A stretch of DNA of 64,000 bases from Agelaius tricolor (Eukaryota > Chordata > Aves > Passeriformes > Icteridae): the NCBI GenBank assembly GCA_023055355.1, contig JALJCS010000028.1, forward strand, positions 7,068,418 through 7,132,417, read 5' to 3'. Every line of letters starts with the position of its first letter. The stretch's first letter is position 1. Shown here piece by piece: positions 39,701 to 51,826 of the stretch. Under the pieces are notes generated by a model. The model did not search any database. It was not told the origin of the DNA and was given only the letters and a program-made list of their open reading frames with translations. The position numbers and the translations under genes were made by a program.

Positions 39701-42700
39701 AGCCCCAAACAGGCAACATCTGCCAGGAGCCAAGGCCCTGGTGCCCTCTTTGCAGAGCTGCCACCAACAAAAATGTCCCCAGGCCTTCCTTCTTCCAGCT
39801 GAACTCCTCTCCACTGCCTCTATCAGCCAAAAAATTCACTGTACCACACAAAGCCTGGACCAAGCTAAATCTGATGGCTCCCAAACAGGCTTCTTAAGCC
39901 TCTAGCAAACCAAGAGTAGGATATTTGTTTCTAAATCTCCAAAGGAGGATTAGGCAGGGTGACCATAATCCTAACCAGCCTCACACCTGCCACTCATTCT
40001 TAGTCAAGGAGAGATGCATTTTAGTATCTGGAAGTTGCTAGCAGATGAAGCTCTTTGTCTAAGGTAGGGTATCAAAGATTACAGTTCCCAGCTCCCTTGT
40101 TTCTTGGCTGCATAGAAAAATAAGGTTTGTTTTTTTTTTTTTTTTCTGTGAGACAAAGAGTGACTATGACTGTTTGGTGAATATGTTTGAGTGAATATGT
40201 TTGTTTTGGTTCTGGTGACATCATTCCTTTTTGTCAGCACCATCCCTCAGTAACTGACTCTGATCTGAGGAAGGACTAGAGCAGGTAACTGTCTTCTGAA
40301 ACTTTATCCTATCATCTCCCTCTATTTCAGTGCCCTAAACAAATACAAGGTCACTGAGAGACTTTTTCATATATGTTGTCCAACCTTTGATCAAAACCCT
40401 GCATTTTCCATGATGTTCTCATGCAAGTCCCACTGCAATGACATCAGAGCTTCCCAATACCCATTTTAGCACCAATTAAAGGGCAATGCTCAGAGAACCA
40501 TTTCTCTTTATTCTGTAGGAGTTTAAGCAGTGCTGTTATTACTTTTGAGGGGGAATTGTGCAGGCTCCTTGTCAATTGGTTTAGGTTGCCTAAATGAAGC
40601 CAAATTGCTCTTGCCATCCCCAGCTGCTGCTGCTGCCTGTGTGTTCCACCTTCCCCACATTCACATTAATCCATCAGCCAAGAGCAAAACAACCTTCCCT
40701 CAGTGCACCTCCAGCAAACAGGGCAGGAAAACACCACAAAAGGGAAAAAACCACACATCACTTGCAGCATTTTTACATGTAATAGTAACAGTCTCTTGGT
40801 GCCATCATCAGCCATGGCATTTCATTCACACAGAACACTTGTGGGCACATCACATATGCTTTTCCATTCAATGTATTTTTAAATGTTTCCCAGGCAACTG
40901 TTTCAATACAATATGCCTCCTTGGCAACCTGGTACCCGCAAATGCCATGCTAGTCTCCCTAGTCCTCTTTTTAGGCCTTCCCATCTTGGCATATAAATGT
41001 CACAAGGCCGGGTTTTCCATCTCCAGCCACACAGGTGCTGAGCTGTCCTTGCTTTTGGAAAGGCTGAATTGAAGAGATGAGTCGTGCACTGGGTGCTGCA
41101 AATTCAGCTTTGGGGTGCTACCAGAGGGAGCAGGTTTCAAAGGCACTGACTTTTTGTGGGAATGTCTCCTGCAACTAAAATTAAGGAGAACCCACAAAAC
41201 TGTCTCCACTGAAGTGACTTTCTCTGGAAGCAGCAATGAGCCTGCACTTCCCAAACTGAAATGCACATCATCTTTATTGTCCTGACTAAGCCAGTCTTCC
41301 CCAGCTCTCCTCATTTTGTGGTTTAATTGTAAGACATCACATGAATGAAAAGAGTCAGACTTTCCCATTTCACCCCAGCCAGTGATTAGCACTGGACTGA
41401 GTGGGTCAGTTTGCTGAGTTACTCTTTCCAGGGCTGCAATTGCTGCCACTGGCTATTTAGGGGACACATTGTGACATTAGAGTGGAGCATTTCAGCTGTG
41501 GGACATTTGCTGCAGCAGCTTTCCCTGCTGCTCTGCTCTGCACACTGTGGTCTCTTTGGGGACATTGTCCTTTATTACATTTAGCAGGATGGCCATGCTC
41601 ATCCTTGAGTGAAGTCACAGACTATTTGACAAGGACAAAAAATCATCAACATGTACTCCCAAGCTAAGCACTGATTAGATAAAATAATTAAAATATAATA
41701 ATATTTCAACGGTCTAGCAAGGAACAATTTCTTCTGAACATTTTTATCTGATACTGGAGCTATCACTACAGAAGAAATGATATTTCAGAAGGTCTAAAAC
41801 TATCAGCGAGCATCAGTCGTCATAAAAAAAGAAGTTTTAATAAAAACTGTATGTGCTTCAGCCTCAAAGTGGCACATTAAAAAAAATAATAGCTCTTGCA
41901 TGCAATGACATCAGGCTCTGAGAGAAACCCAGCAGAAACTGTGGCATCTCTTCTTCATTGATTACTCCATAACAACAGCTGAAAATTACAATTTTTCCAG
42001 GCTATAAAATGCCTCACACTCCAAATTCTACACCGGCAGCAAAAATCTCCTCCCTGTCTGTGAGCTGTTGTATCTGTAATAGAGACCCTGCATTACCAAG
42101 CTTTCTAATTCTTCCCAAATGCAGAAGCTCTCATTCAATGCTGCAGCTGTTGGGGAGGAAATCAGAAATAGCAGAAGGCGGATTAGTTGATAATGTACCA
42201 GTTCTTCCCCAGCAAATGCTGGCACCTGCGTTTTACACTCTCCTCTTTCCCTCAGCCCAGGAAAAGATCACTTGGTTTGTTTGGCAGGCAATTTATAGGC
42301 TTTAGTGATTGTGGAACTGTAAAAGGATTAGAATTTGTTATAATAGCCCCTTCTTCCTGAGAGCAAGAGTTAAAACTGAGGCCCACTTTACAGCAAGAAT
42401 CAGGGACCATGTAAGTAAAGATTAAGCGTGTGCAGCTTGATGAGACTCAACAGGGAAGAGATAACTACACATGCTGGCTCTCCATTTACAAGGAAATCCC
42501 TGCAGATAATCTGTAGGAGCATTCTGGCTTCCACCAGCTCAAATCCCTTGACCACTGGCTCAAATCCAGTCAAGGCTGATTATGATAAAGACTACTCTCT
42601 GCATTTCTAGGAGAACTTTTTTCCTAAGACCACTAAACCTTCTAATTATTAAATTAGCAAGACCCAAAATCAAGCAAGAAGTAATAGGATTTCCATGCAG

Positions 42701-45253
42701 TGGAGGAAACAGAAGATATGGTCTTGTGCAAAGGGGCAAGCCCAAGAACAGATCCTGTTCTACACTTTGCCTTCCTATTCTTAGTACATCATTCATTCTG
42801 GAAAGATGCAGATGGAAAATACTAAATGCCCTTAATGGACCAAGACTTCTAGTTTGAAACCTGCAGGTAGTTACAGAAGCAGATAGAGCAAGGATGAAAA
42901 CATTCATGACATGGTTAGAGTGGGTAAAAAACCTTAGAATTTTCACTTAAATCTACAAAATCCAAATCCACCTACAATCTACACTTGCTACAGAAGCAAG
43001 GTTTTCTCCTTTTGCTTTTTACAAGCAGAAGCTGCAATAATAATTTTCCCTATTCTTTTTATTATATTCTTTCATTTGTGGCCCTTACTGCACAATAACC
43101 AATTTTTATGTTCTCCCATAATAAAGCTTTTGCAAATGCTGGAAGTGCTCACAGCACACACAGCAACACCTCCAGCATGAAGAACAGGCTGCACTCCTGA
43201 TGGCTGTTCTGGGAGAAGTCGTATCTAACAACATAAATCCATGGGTACAACACACGGTTTAGCAGCAGAGGATTGTCCAAGGAGTATCCGTGGGGTCATA
43301 AAACATAAAACACCAACCCAAACATCACAGGAATAAAAAAACCCCTGTGGCATCTCTGATCGTTAGCATAGATACACCCAGGAGTGTGTTTGGACGCTTT
43401 CACAGCCCCCTCGGATTTTGTAAAATCCCTGGTTTTGCATAGTCTGCTGCCTCCGTGTGGTGACAGTCAGCGCTGGGCCACAATTCCCAGCGATCCTGAC
43501 TAAAATCCCCCAAGGAACACTTCTTCAGCTGGCTGTGAAATCAGATTTCTACCCCTCCTCTGTCATCTCATTTCCCACCACTTCCACAGCCAAACCCCTC
43601 TTCAATTCACACTTTTGCTTTATTTACACCCCCTTTCTCCTGCTCTTCTCTGCTGCCACCACCACCTTCCTCTCCACAGCAGCCTAAACCCTCCAGATCC
43701 GGATTCCCCCTTTGCCTCTGTTCCACTTACCTTGTTCCACCTGCAGCTTTTGGGGGAACACCTTTCCCAGCAAAGGAAAGGAGGGGTGATTTCCTGGGAT
43801 CTCCTTTCACCACACTGGGAAGCAGCTTCTTAATGGCAACAACAGTGACAGAAGCCTGTGACTGTGCCTTGGGTGCTCCCTGGGCACTGCAGTGGCTGTA
43901 ACAGACATTAATGTGGGAAAAGGTCAGTCTTTGTGACAGGGGTTGACTTTTCCAGTAGTTTCTTTCTTCCTGGATTTTATTCTCATTTTACTCTGCCCAT
44001 CACACAGCTGAAATGCTGGCCCTCTTGTGTGACAATTTTTTATTATTTTTGTTTTTTAACTATCCATTGCATAAACTCCACAGATCCCAGGAGCAACCAA
44101 ACACTGCACTTCCAAGATTTTTATCCACAAAAGGAAACCTAATAATGCTGCTTTAAAGTTAAGAAATTAGTTATTACACAGAGTTAAAGGCATTTTGGAC
44201 TCACAGAAACACAAAGTACCTGAAGGGAAGGTGAAGGCTGGGCAGAGCCTCCCAGATCTCTGCACAGACAGAACCATCCTCAGCTGAAACACCTCTGGAT
44301 GGGGCTGAATGGACCTCCTCAGCTTCAAATTGATGTGAAATGTGAATCTCTGAACTCTGATACCCATTTTCAAGGTTCAGATGCACTCAAAGCACATATT
44401 AAGTCCACTGTTACTTAATATATTTTTGCTGGGCTGTGTGACCAACACAATAACTCACTAGTGTAACCTCTAACAATCAGTCAGTCAATACTGATGCCTC
44501 CTTTCTACTCTGAAAAATCCAAGGATGCCACAGTCCACAGACATCCAGAAACACATAAATGCAGTTACAGAGAAGGAGAATGTGGACTTGGACTCATGTT
44601 TTACCAATAATAAATTGGTTTTATGCAAAGAGTCCTGTGTGCTGGTGCTCCCTCATAAATACCTGCTACCAAACTAGATTTATTTCCTTGCACATTTTTT
44701 GCATCAGATATTAGGAGTTTAAACAGCACAGTTACTTTCTGATCCTTTTATGTACTGTTGGAGGATGAATTTTCTGTCACCATTCTTCTGGGGTCCGTTT
44801 TTGAGACGGCTGCAGGCTGGGGAGTGTTTAAACCCTCTGTAGCATGGCAACACTCCGGCCAAAAACGTCAAATCGCATCACTTCAGACTCTTCTCTAAAA
44901 GCGAAATTAGGTCAGAGGCGCGCTCCCAATCCGTTTTATTTTTTGGAAGAACACCTTTGGGTCTGGACCCCTCAGCAGCTCCAGAGCCAGGGCGGGATCG
45001 GCCAGGCCCCACCCGGCGCCATCTTGTCCCCCTCAACCACGGGGACCACCCAGCACAGCCCTGACCCTACTCTTCCCAACACACCAAAACCCTATAAAAA
45101 CATAAAGTTTGAGGGTAAAAGCAACACAAAAAAAGGGCTGTTTTCGAGACAGACCAGCCGCCGGCGGCTGAGGGGTGCAGGGGATGCGGAACGCCGGGCT
45201 CCCCTCAGGGCGCCCTCAGCACCGCTCACCGTCTCCGGCCACCCCCGCGCCGT

Positions 45254-45346
45254 GAGGGCGGCTCTGAGGGCGGCTCTGAGGGCGGCTCTGAGGGCGGCTC
45301 TGAGGGCGGCTCTGAGGGCGGCTCTGAGGGCGGCTCTGAGGGCGGA
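45254..45346 (+). repeat. Perfect 12-bp tandem array (GAGGGCGGCTCT) x7 plus partial
   Basis: Seven identical 12-base units followed by GAGGGCGGA. Each unit carries one GGGCGG Sp1/KLF box, giving eight boxes at exact 12-base spacing just upstream of the FAAP20 start codon. Perfect identity between units implies recent expansion. Confidence 0.97.
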
Positions 45347-45478
45347 GAGTCACAGCCCCGGCAGCGCGCCCGGGGCAGGAGGAGGAGGAAGAGAAGGAGG
45401 AAGCCCCGGCCGCCCTCACTCCCCGCCCTCCCGCAGCCTCCAGCGCCGTCCCTCGGCGAGGCGCGGGGAGCCTCGGCC

Positions 45479-45582
45479 ATGTGTGAGGAAGGAGCCGCCA
45501 AGCTGCGCCTGAAGCCCCGGACGGCGCCGCCCGCCCGCGGCCGGGAGCGCAGCCCCTGCCCCGAGCCCCCGCCGCGGCCCCA
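45479..45582 (+). CDS. FAAP20: FAAP20 exon 1 (residues 1-34 and part of 35)
   Basis: FAAP20 is the Fanconi anaemia core-complex subunit that stabilises FANCA and binds ubiquitin at interstrand crosslinks in the nucleus. The start at 45479 (MCEEGAAKLRLKPR) is chosen because it is the ATG in the CpG island whose frame joins exon 2 exactly across a GTGAGT donor at 45583. The arginine/proline-rich N-terminus resembles the human one in composition. The full spliced reading frame is 104+148+632+73 nt, 318 residues plus stop, longer than the 180-residue human protein. Gene identity rests on exons 2-4. Confidence 0.85.
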
Positions 45583-46622
45583 GTGAGTCGGGACCGGATC
45601 GGTCCTGGGGGAAGGAATCAGCTCCGGGGGGATCGGATCGGCTCCGCAGGCCAGGGTGCACCGCGCCCCCGACTCGCGGCGTTTTGCGGTCAGATCTGTG
45701 TCTGTTAAAGGTTATTTCATCAAACACCGCCCGTAGCGCCTTTAAAAATAGGGATAAAACTGCAGGGTAGAGCACAGCGTGCCCTACGCCTTCCGCACGT
45801 TCCTCGGCACACAACAGCACTAGAGGGGACAGGGCCTGAGAAACGTCAATGTATGAAAACTTAGTTTTCTTTCTTCCAGAATATGGCTCACAGGAGCGCA
45901 GAAACATTTTCTGTTTTTCCCAGCCCTGGAGTTCGGGAGGACGGAAAGCAGAGTGGCTCGGTTTGTGTTCGAGCCTGGGGCTCAGCCGAGTCCCTTCCAC
46001 CATGGGTTGGGAGAGGTTGATCACTGCTCTTTGTGTTGTTTCTAATTTCTTCCCTGTACAGCTTCATTCTTGGACAGCGACCCAAGAAAACGCATCAGGA
46101 AGAATGCTGGAAATACCATTGTGACATAAACAATCCATCCTTCTCTTGGAATTGTCTTTATACATTACCTTTTTAGTGCTTATAGTTCCTAGGATCAATT
46201 TAATCAAGTTGTTTAGGAAGATAATCAGTAATTTCAAATGGCAGTATGGGAATGTCCAGACATACACGGGAACTGATGCAATTGCCACCCTCAGTGCAAA
46301 CACTTCCATGATTTCTGTGCTCAGCAGGTGTTAAGTTGGGTATTTGAGAAGATAAAACAGTGGCTGCACTTAACTGCTTCACTTGGAAGTGAGGATAGTG
46401 ATAGATGCCTACTGCTCATTTGTTACCAGCAGAAAGGAAAGCATTTAGACATTCATTTTTTGCTAGCTGCCCAAATTACATAAGTCATATAAAGCTGCAA
46501 AAATAGTTTGCAGGCTCAATAATGTCTTTGTGTTCCAATAAAAAGAGGCAAACTGGTATCAGTGTTAAGAGCATTTTCTTTGTTCTCTCCCACCTTCAAA
46601 CTATTGGACTGTGTCTTTACAG
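45583..46622 (+). other. FAAP20: FAAP20 intron 1
   Basis: GTGAGT...TTTACAG. The first 100 bases are still CpG-rich. No further coding sequence recognised. Confidence 0.8.
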
Positions 46623-46770
46623 GGCATCGACTGACAGATGTTCCTGGTTTGAAAAGGAAGAATTAAATGAGTGTGAAAAGACCTGGCTTTTGCTACTGAA
46701 AGACATCAGTCAAGATTCAGAGTGCACAAACTGGGACACAGTGCCCAGCTTTCCAGAGTTCTTGGAAAAG
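46623..46770 (+). CDS. FAAP20: FAAP20 exon 2 (FANCA-binding region)
   Basis: Acceptor TCTTTACAG before 46623 and donor GTAGCG at 46771. The first base completes a Gln codon, and 49 codons follow. It encodes CSWFEKEELNECEKTWLLLL and then SFPEFLEK, corresponding in position and pattern to the human WFLLGGDERERLWAELL...SLPAFPG segment that contacts FANCA. The exon ends in phase 0. Confidence 0.93.
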
Positions 46771-47415
46771 GTAGCGTGCTGTATCCTTGTTTTTGCACTT
46801 TGTTCCTGCTTCCAATAGCGACAGCCTGCTTAATGGGAAACAACATGAAATAGCTTTTAGAGATGTGGGCTTTCAGCTCTTTAATCTCTGTGTGCAGTGC
46901 TGTGCCTGGGCATGGTGTGGCAGGGAATATAAGGACAGCTACAAGAGGCTTTTTTGGCAGTACAGCAAATTCTTTCCAACGTTTTGCTGGGAAGAGGGAG
47001 CCTGTGTAAGGATGCTGATTGCCATAAACACCAGCATCTCCCTAAGGAATGAAGCTGTAATGGAGGGGTTAATTGCACAGAACCCACCCTGACATCACTC
47101 CAGTGACATCAGGCAAGATCACAACATCAAAATCAGTCTTTATAAAGTACTTTTTCCTCCCCTGAACAGCAGCAGGTTGTTTTTTCATCCTTAGTCTCTC
47201 TGGAACATGAGTACCCATTGTATCCATTTAGAAAGGCTGAGGGAAGACCCATATTCCATCAGCTCCATGGGCTCCTGGAGGAGGGACATAAATAAAATGT
47301 TCTTTTCTTTCCTGTAGTTCAGTTTTCTCAGTATTTGCAATGTGTTCTCAAAGCCTGGGTTTAGGTATTGATTGAGCTCCATGTGCTTAAGACATTCTCT
47401 GTGTGTGTGTTGTAG
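46771..47415 (+). other. FAAP20: FAAP20 intron 2
   Basis: GTAGCG...TTGTAG. The donor is weaker than the other FAAP20 donors (GTAGCG rather than GTAAGT). The frame reads past it for 15 codons to a TAG. Nothing else recognised. Confidence 0.8.
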
Positions 47416-48047
47416 AAACAACAGGAAAAGAGTCCAGAACACCAGGAAGTCTTTACAGTTGGAACTAAAGACTTTCAGTGGGTATCATTCCCATCTTTTC
47501 ACCAAGAAAAACGTCTGAACCCCACGGATCTGAGCTCCCAGCAGCCAGCACAGAGCCAGAGCAGTGAATTACATACAGGCCAGGGCCAAGCAGATAAACT
47601 GAAGAGTTTATCATCCACAGCTGAGGAAACCTGCAGGGGAGCCAGTACAGATCAAGCCCAGACTGCCCCTGGAGCAGGCACAGAAGGGGTTTCAGAGCTG
47701 GGTGTGAGTCCCAAGCCATGGCAGCTCCCTGGGCACAGCAGCTCAGCACAGCCCTCAGTGCTGGTACAAAGCCCTGCAGGAGCTCTGGGCCCTCAGCAGC
47801 AGCAGCAGCACACAGGGACTGCACGGAGCAGGGGGGCAGGCAGGAGAGAACAGGGTGAGGAAAAGCCTCAAATCCAGACACACCAGCAGGAGCTTCCAGC
47901 AGGGGAGGCCACGGGGGTGCCTGTGGAGAAGCCTCAGCCTGGGAGTGCTCCTGGGGCTCAGAACCACAAGGAGAAGGAGGAAAACCAGAGTGAAGCAGCT
48001 TCAGCTCTTGACAGTTGTCCCATGTGTCTGATGCAGTTTAGTGGAAG
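47416..48047 (+). CDS. FAAP20: FAAP20 exon 3 (conserved EVFTVG motif, linker and first half of UBZ finger)
   Basis: Acceptor GTGTGTTGTAG ends at 47415; donor GTAAGT starts at 48048. The start of the exon encodes EVFTVGTKDFQWVSFP, clearly homologous to a human FAAP20 motif of the same pattern. About 160 residues of Gln/Ser/Gly/Pro-rich, low-complexity linker follow (including a CAG-encoded Q5 near 47796-47810), then SCPMCLMQFSG with the first two zinc-binding cysteines (C285 and C288). The linker is much longer than in the human protein and explains most of the length difference. The open minus-strand frame across this exon is a shadow. Confidence 0.94.
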
Positions 48048-48596
48048 GTAAGTTTGTGTTTTGGGTTTTTTTCATCACTTTCCCATAAATGAACCACAGC
48101 AGGTTCTGGATGCATCCTCTATGTACACAATAACAAAAGCAGACAAAACCTCTATGTAAGGTCCTTTTTAGCTGTCAGAATGACATACTTTAATCCCATT
48201 CATGAGCTGAGTATCTGCCCTACAGTAAGAAATGTTAACAGTGTCATAGTACCTTGCCTGCCAGAGTTGCTGAAAATGGGATTTTACACAGGTCCTCTAA
48301 CTCTGCTGGCTCTGTTGGGGGCCACTTTCCTGTTGTTGGGAGGCTGAACAGGGAGACAAGGAGTGGCTACATTCATATTTAGACAATTTTGGTCCTTCTG
48401 TCAAGAGACTTAGACAAAAAAGCTTGAAATGCATCAGGTCTGTGCTACTCAGCTCCAGTTTGAGCAGCAGTGACAGCAAGGGTGGGAGGTTTTGGTAGAG
48501 GATTTGGGCACAGGACTGAGTGCCCCACTGAGGTACCAGAGCACTTGTGGGAGGGAGTGAAGGCAGAAGGATTGCAGTGAGTGTTTGTGTTTGCAG
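48048..48596 (+). other. FAAP20: FAAP20 intron 3
   Basis: GTAAGT...TTTGCAG, phase 2. It splits the UBZ finger between its Cys pair and its His-Cys pair. A minus-strand open frame here is not supported. Confidence 0.85.
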
Positions 48597-48669
48597 ACTC
48601 TCCCAGCTGGACATCGATGGGCACCTTGCCAGGTGCTTGTCTGAAAGTGCAGATGATGTCATGTGGTAA
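48597..48669 (+). CDS. FAAP20: FAAP20 exon 4 (end of UBZ4 zinc finger, stop)
   Basis: Acceptor GTTTGCAG ends at 48596. It encodes (R)LSQLDIDGHLARCLSESA and then DDVMW before TAA. With exon 3 this completes a C-X2-C-X15-H-X3-C UBZ4 finger (C285, C288, H304, C308), including the LDxDxHLAxC signature that binds ubiquitin. The protein ends in the terminal Trp (W318) that, in the human protein, contributes to ubiquitin binding. This is the clearest diagnostic exon for the gene. Confidence 0.96.
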
Positions 48670-49095
48670 ACCCAGAGGAGTGGGGAGCACGGCAGCCAGG
48701 CCAAGGACAAAGCTTCCTCAAAGGAAAAGGAAAAATGTGCCAAGGAAGCACATCCTTGTCTCTGACTTCAACCAGTAACTCAGCAGAAGGATAAGTGCCA
48801 CCTGCCTGTTTGGTTTTGGTTTTGTTTTATTTTAAAGCCTCTCAAATGCACATAAAGTCATTCTAGTTCTGGAAATGGTGCTCTGGGATGTCCCAGAGGC
48901 CCCCAGGGAAATCAGGCTGGGTACTCCTGAAGAAATGCACCACTGAAATCCCTTCAGCTTTGTCTGATGCACCAGAGTTCTGAATCTCTCAGGACAGAAG
49001 ACAGCAGCTGAGCAAAAGACAACTGTTACTTAGTGTATTACTTTTTTTTTCTAAACAGATAATCTATGAAAATAAACTCAGTTAAAAAGTAATTT
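48670..49095 (+). other. FAAP20: FAAP20 3' UTR
   Basis: Runs from the stop codon to about 20 bases past AATAAA at 49071-49076. A T/GT-rich stretch (GCATTTTTGTTGTTTTAA) follows, as expected for a cleavage site. Confidence 0.7.
49071..49076 (+). terminator. FAAP20: FAAP20 poly(A) signal
   Basis: Canonical AATAAA 402 bases after the FAAP20 stop codon, with a GT/T-rich downstream element within 40 bases. Confidence 0.75.
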
Positions 49096-51800
49096 GAATT
49101 TGGCATTTTTGTTGTTTTAATACCTAAGAAAGTGTAATTGTATAATTGATCCTGAGAGTGAAGCTATTTAAGAGAAAACACGGCTCAAACCAAATCAAGG
49201 GTGTGGGGTTTTTATGTTTCTGAAGGAGCCCAGCTGAACTCAAACCCTTGCAGTGCAGGTTTCCAAGTCTCTCTCAGTGTTTACAGGTGATTAACACGAC
49301 TGGGCTAATGAGGCTGCAGTGTCCCAGTGCTGGGCTGCAAAGGGAGATTGAACACAGCCAAAGGAGCTGATTTTGGTACCAGCTGCACACAGGGCAGAAC
49401 TGCCCAGAGCCTGCTGGGGCTGGGAGGGGCTCAGCTGCTCTGTGGTCACTCCTCAGGAGGAGCAGGGGAACCCTTGCCAGGCCTGGCAATGACAATAAAT
49501 GACATTTAGGGCCAGCTCAGTAACCACAAACCAAGGGATGAGGTCACCAAGCTGCTGTGGCTCATTTCCCTGTGCCCTGGACCTCAAATCCTGCAGCTGA
49601 GCTGGGATCCAGGTACAGAATAAACACAGGGTACAGTATAAAAATACAGGAGCTCCTGGAGATTTGATTTACAGTGGGGTCTGCTTCAGAGGTTGGGCAC
49701 AGCCCATTTCACTGATAAATAATAACAGTCTGTTAACTTTTTCATTAAAGTCTTTAATAGATGTGCAAGAATATAAATGATCTCAGCTGTTATGGATTAG
49801 TATACCATCTTCTGCACAATTAAAACTGGTCAGCAAAGATCCCAACTAATTAATTATACAAAACTACAAGAACATATTTACTGTTTTACAATCATTAAAT
49901 TAGCTAGAATTTTCATTTACTATTTCAAATAAGACAACTATATATCATTACCAGATCCATTTGTAATATATTAGGATTTTTTTTCCAAACCACACATTTA
50001 ATTACATCCTTCATTTTCTTTTATTTATAAAACAAGTACTTTATATAAAAAATTTCCCCTTCATCATGAACAGAACATTATTCAAACACTTGCACATGAG
50101 CAACCAAACTTGTACCCAGCAAACTATTTGGCAACACAGCAACATTGTAAATGCCTGTAAATTCTTAAATAAAAATCAAATAGTCTTTACAATGTTTGAT
50201 TAGCAAAATGTGTCTTTCTATTCTTCCTTCCCTCCCTCCCAAAATGTTCAGAAACCTGGAAAAAAAGGTTAAAAAAAACCCCAACCCACATTTCTAATAT
50301 TTCCAGTTTCAAGTTCCATGCCCTGGCATGTCAAAGGACAGCTTAACCTGTCACAGTTCCTTTCATGAGCTGCCTGCAGTCACTCTGATCACTACTGATT
50401 AGCTTTAGTACCAGGGGAGTTCAAAACACTGAGCAGGAAATTATTCAGGGGAAATAAAATAAGAGGGAAAAGGGGAAAAGGAACAATTAAAAAAATGTCA
50501 GATTACATTTAAAAGGTAATGTTGCCTTTAGTAGATAATAAAGTATCTAAAGTCCAGGCATTTGAGGCAAGTACTTTTTACTAGTTAAATTATTTAGTGT
50601 TGATTAAAAGACATTTTGCTGAATATGAAAAGCTACAGTCCAACAGAGAAACCCACAACTGAAACCTGAATGGGATTCATAGAACTAAACAACCACAGGT
50701 CTGCATAATTGTGGCTAAGAGGGGATACAAAACCTAGATTGTTAATCAATGATTAATTGACTATTTCAAACAATGTTTTGGCAGTCTGGTCCTAGCACCT
50801 CATGACTTGGATGTGAATCCCAAAGATGTCATGTTCAGCACCTAATGCAATGCTGTACCCTGAGAAAACCATAGGTTCATGGAAAGAGAGTGAAAGGGTC
50901 CCAATGTCTCCTGTTTTACCCCATGAGAGGCCAGCCCAGGGCGCTCGTCTCCCTCCCCCAGCAGCCCTGGAGCCCAGCCCGAGGAGCAGAGCTGAGCCTG
51001 CCCCGGCTCCCCCAGCTCCCACCACAAGGGATTCCACACTTGTCTTTTGCTTCTTCCAATTTCTTAGGTATTTGTTTTTCTGCCATTAAAAGAATTGTAC
51101 TGCTCTGATGCAAATCATTTTGCTGAAAGATCCCATTCTCTGCTGCAGAATGATTAATTAGTTATTAATGCACACTGAGCAACTGTAAGCAGACAGTTTA
51201 TCATAAGCAGGAGGTGTGCTTTATCAGGAAAGTGGATTTTATCTTATGGTTATTCTAGATTTACTACTTTAAGGCTATGCTTTACTATGCTTTTGCTCTA
51301 CATCTGAATATTTGTATTGTTGATAAAAATACTTTTCAAAAATCTAATATACAACACAATATCATTGTAGGTGTAGGCACTGCTTAAGTATGTTTAGAAA
51401 TCCTTTGTGTGCAAATTTAGATTTTTTCAATCTCTACGTTTTGGTAAATTTGGAGTTTAAGACAACAGATTCTGTAATTGATACCGTAAATTCTAATTTG
51501 GAATTAATCTCACTGAGTCACTCTGCATTCCAAATTCTGTAAAAATGCAACTAAACATCAGGCTGCAGCTGTGAACTGTATGTTTCAGATGGAATTTTAT
51601 TTAATATTAGCAAGCAGAACTTACCAGGTGTAAGAACGTCCCAAATATGCAATAATCCTTCAATGCAGTTTATCCATTTAGGCACTTAAATCTTGTACCC
51701 AAATTTATGTTTTGATTGCTAATAAAACACAACTCCTTTTAAATATATCTGAGATGTTTAGACAGGTACCACTTGTGAAAAAAGGCATCAAAAATAAGCT
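49096..51800. other. PRKCZ distal 3' UTR or intergenic space
   Basis: AT-rich, with no recognisable coding sequence. It contains several minus-strand poly(A)-type hexamers (AATAAA at 51596-51601 and 50020-50025, ATTAAA at 49753-49758). The stretch 49740-50230 looks like a 3' UTR in base composition and lacks repeats. Whether PRKCZ transcripts extend this far cannot be decided from sequence. Confidence 0.5.
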
Positions 51801-51820
51801 TCAACACCACTGTAATATAT

Positions 51821-51826
51821 TTTATT
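51821..51826 (-). terminator. PRKCZ: PRKCZ proximal poly(A) signal (candidate)
   Basis: AATAAA on the minus strand about 380 bases past the PRKCZ stop codon, followed within about 10-20 bases by the GT-rich stretch CAGTGGTGTTG. This is the best-placed candidate for the main 3' end. Confidence 0.55.

Larger units (their letters stand above)
18151..44800. other. Intergenic interval between SKI and FAAP20
   Basis: About 26.6 kb with no frame, exon pair or RNA gene that I can recognise. Most is AT-rich single-copy DNA. Supported contents are MIR-like fossils (19820-19945, 23080-23166, 36618-36722), an ATCC microsatellite (24642-24703), a 180-bp-period VNTR (29068-29392), a GC-rich patch (20510-20800) and scattered poly-A/T runs. 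Lying between two divergent promoters, it probably holds SKI regulatory elements, but this cannot be shown from the sequence alone. Confidence 0.7.
44840..45700 (+). promoter_or_regulatory. FAAP20: FAAP20 CpG-island promoter
   Basis: CpG-rich DNA begins near 44.85 kb and continues through the first coding exon. It contains a YY1-type motif, GCGCCATCTTG at 45016-45026 (typical of promoters near the start site), and a perfect 12-bp array holding eight GGGCGG boxes at 45254-45346, about 135 bases before the start codon. There is no convincing TATA box at a fixed distance. The start site is probably between about 45.0 and 45.4 kb. Confidence 0.7.

Noticed and set aside
40530..41072. 180-residue plus-strand open frame in the intergenic region
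   Set aside because: Starts at the end of a generic AT-rich stretch, resembles no family, and has no promoter or poly(A) context. Without conservation data it is best treated as chance.
44839..44851. RFX X-box-like GTAGCATGGCAAC upstream of FAAP20
   Set aside because: Only the 3' half-site matches well; the 5' half-site is imperfect and the spacing is off by one base.
45416..46024. 202-residue minus-strand open frame across FAAP20 exon 1
   Set aside because: It is antisense to a real exon in a CpG island, where long chance frames are common. There is no recognisable protein and no splice context.
47465..47881. 138-residue minus-strand frame
   Set aside because: Antisense shadow of FAAP20 exon 3. 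The plus strand encodes the conserved EVFTVG motif and UBZ finger with proper splice sites.
48297..48743. 148-residue minus-strand frame near FAAP20 exon 4
   Set aside because: Overlaps FAAP20 exon 4 in antisense and matches no known protein.
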